From NCBI GenBank assembly GCA_017647245.1, contig JAGCKY010000084.1, positions 1 through 5,581 of the forward strand: DNA of 5,581 nt, given 5' to 3'. Shown in pieces: positions 5,267 to 5,581 of the stretch. Numbering within the stretch: the first letter of the stretch is position 1; the number at the start of each line of letters is the position of its first letter. The stretch is from Elusimicrobiaceae bacterium (GTDB lineage Bacteria > Elusimicrobiota > Elusimicrobia > Elusimicrobiales > Elusimicrobiaceae). The position numbers and the translations under genes were made by a program. Below the pieces are notes generated by a model. That model was given only the letters and a program-made list of their open reading frames with translations, ran no database searches and was not told the origin of the DNA.

Positions 5267-5581
5267 TTAATAAATCAGTGTGCCGATATCTTCACCCAAA
5301 ACAGCGCGCTTGATGTTGCCTTTTTTGTGCAAATTAAATACTTGCACGGGCACTTGGTTTTCCATACAAATCGCCAGCGCGGCGGTATCCATAAATTGCA
5401 AGCGCTTTTCAATGGCTTCTTTATAGGAAATCTTTTTGATGCGCTTGGCTTTGGGATTTTTGCGCGGGTCGCTGTCATACACACCGTCTACTTGCGTAGC
5501 TTTTAACAGCACATCTGCGCCGATTTCGGACGCGCGCAACGCCGCGGCACTATCGGTAGTGAAATACGGATTGCCCGTACC
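5267..5581 (-). CDS. pyrH: UMP kinase, C-terminal part (partial)
   Basis: The frame runs in from the right edge and stops at plus-strand 5267-5269, giving the last 104 residues of bacterial UMP kinase (family length about 240). This enzyme phosphorylates UMP to UDP in pyrimidine nucleotide synthesis. It is a hexamer of the amino-acid kinase fold, unrelated to eukaryotic UMP/CMP kinase. Diagnostic motifs are [13 protein letters not shown] at the edge of the window, part of the UMP and phosphate site, and [18 protein letters not shown], part of the nucleotide-binding region. The end, [13 protein letters not shown], is typical. A TTG at 5537-5539 is an internal leucine codon, not a start. No interruption is seen. 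Confidence 0.97.
   Translation of the reverse strand, partial: GTGNPYFTTDSAAALRASEIGADVLLKATQVDGVYDSDPRKNPKAKRIKKISYKEAIEKRLQFMDTAALAICMENQVPVQVFNLHKKGNIKRAVLGEDIGTLIY

Noticed and set aside
5537..5539. TTG as a start codon giving a 90-residue protein at the right edge
   Set aside because: The frame continues upstream through [10 protein letters not shown], a core UMP kinase motif, so TTG is an internal leucine and the gene is cut by the window edge.

Overview
The window looks like the chromosome of an anaerobic, probably gut-associated bacterium. The best guess is Elusimicrobiota (Elusimicrobium-like). This is inferred from three things: a GGGtGRT-family protein, which I associate with anaerobes; a type IV pilin with an A-F-T-L-I-E-L-L start and a Q-Y-Q-V-A-V-A-K-A-R helix, of the kind I recall as abundant in Elusimicrobium; and moderate GC with strong Shine-Dalgarno sites. 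No rRNA or other decisive taxonomic marker is present, so the assignment is tentative. There is no tRNA, rRNA, CRISPR array, transposase or phage gene in view.

Layout: (1) Bases 1-1158 hold the end of a plus-strand operon. It contains the last 30 codons of an upstream gene, possibly a NifU-like iron-sulfur scaffold, then a complete GGGtGRT protein and an intrinsic terminator. (2) Bases 1172-2069 form a self-contained unit: an 8-bp direct repeat with 24-bp periodicity, a sigma-70-like promoter, an unrecognised exported protein of 253 residues, and a terminator. (3) Bases 2102-4078 hold typA/bipA, a ribosome-associated translational GTPase. It is preceded by two abutting hairpins and followed by a terminator. 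(4) Bases 4096-4630 hold a single type IV pilin-like gene with its own strong promoter, whose -35/-10 spacer contains an uninterrupted run of 12 T. (5) Bases 4629-5581 on the minus strand carry the end of a pyrH-frr operon (UMP kinase, then ribosome recycling factor). It converges on the pilin gene and ends in a terminator whose U-tract overlaps the pilin stop codon.

Functionally, the window mixes housekeeping genes (typA, frr, pyrH) with two independently transcribed surface or export genes (253-residue secreted protein, pilin) and one conserved protein of unknown biochemistry (GGGtGRT). Every plus-strand unit has its own terminator, so the neighbours are not co-transcribed across units. No intergenic gap exceeds about 165 bases. 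The most noteworthy points are the homopolymer-containing pilin promoter (possible phase variation), the repeat element upstream of the orphan exported protein, and the GGGtGRT operon.
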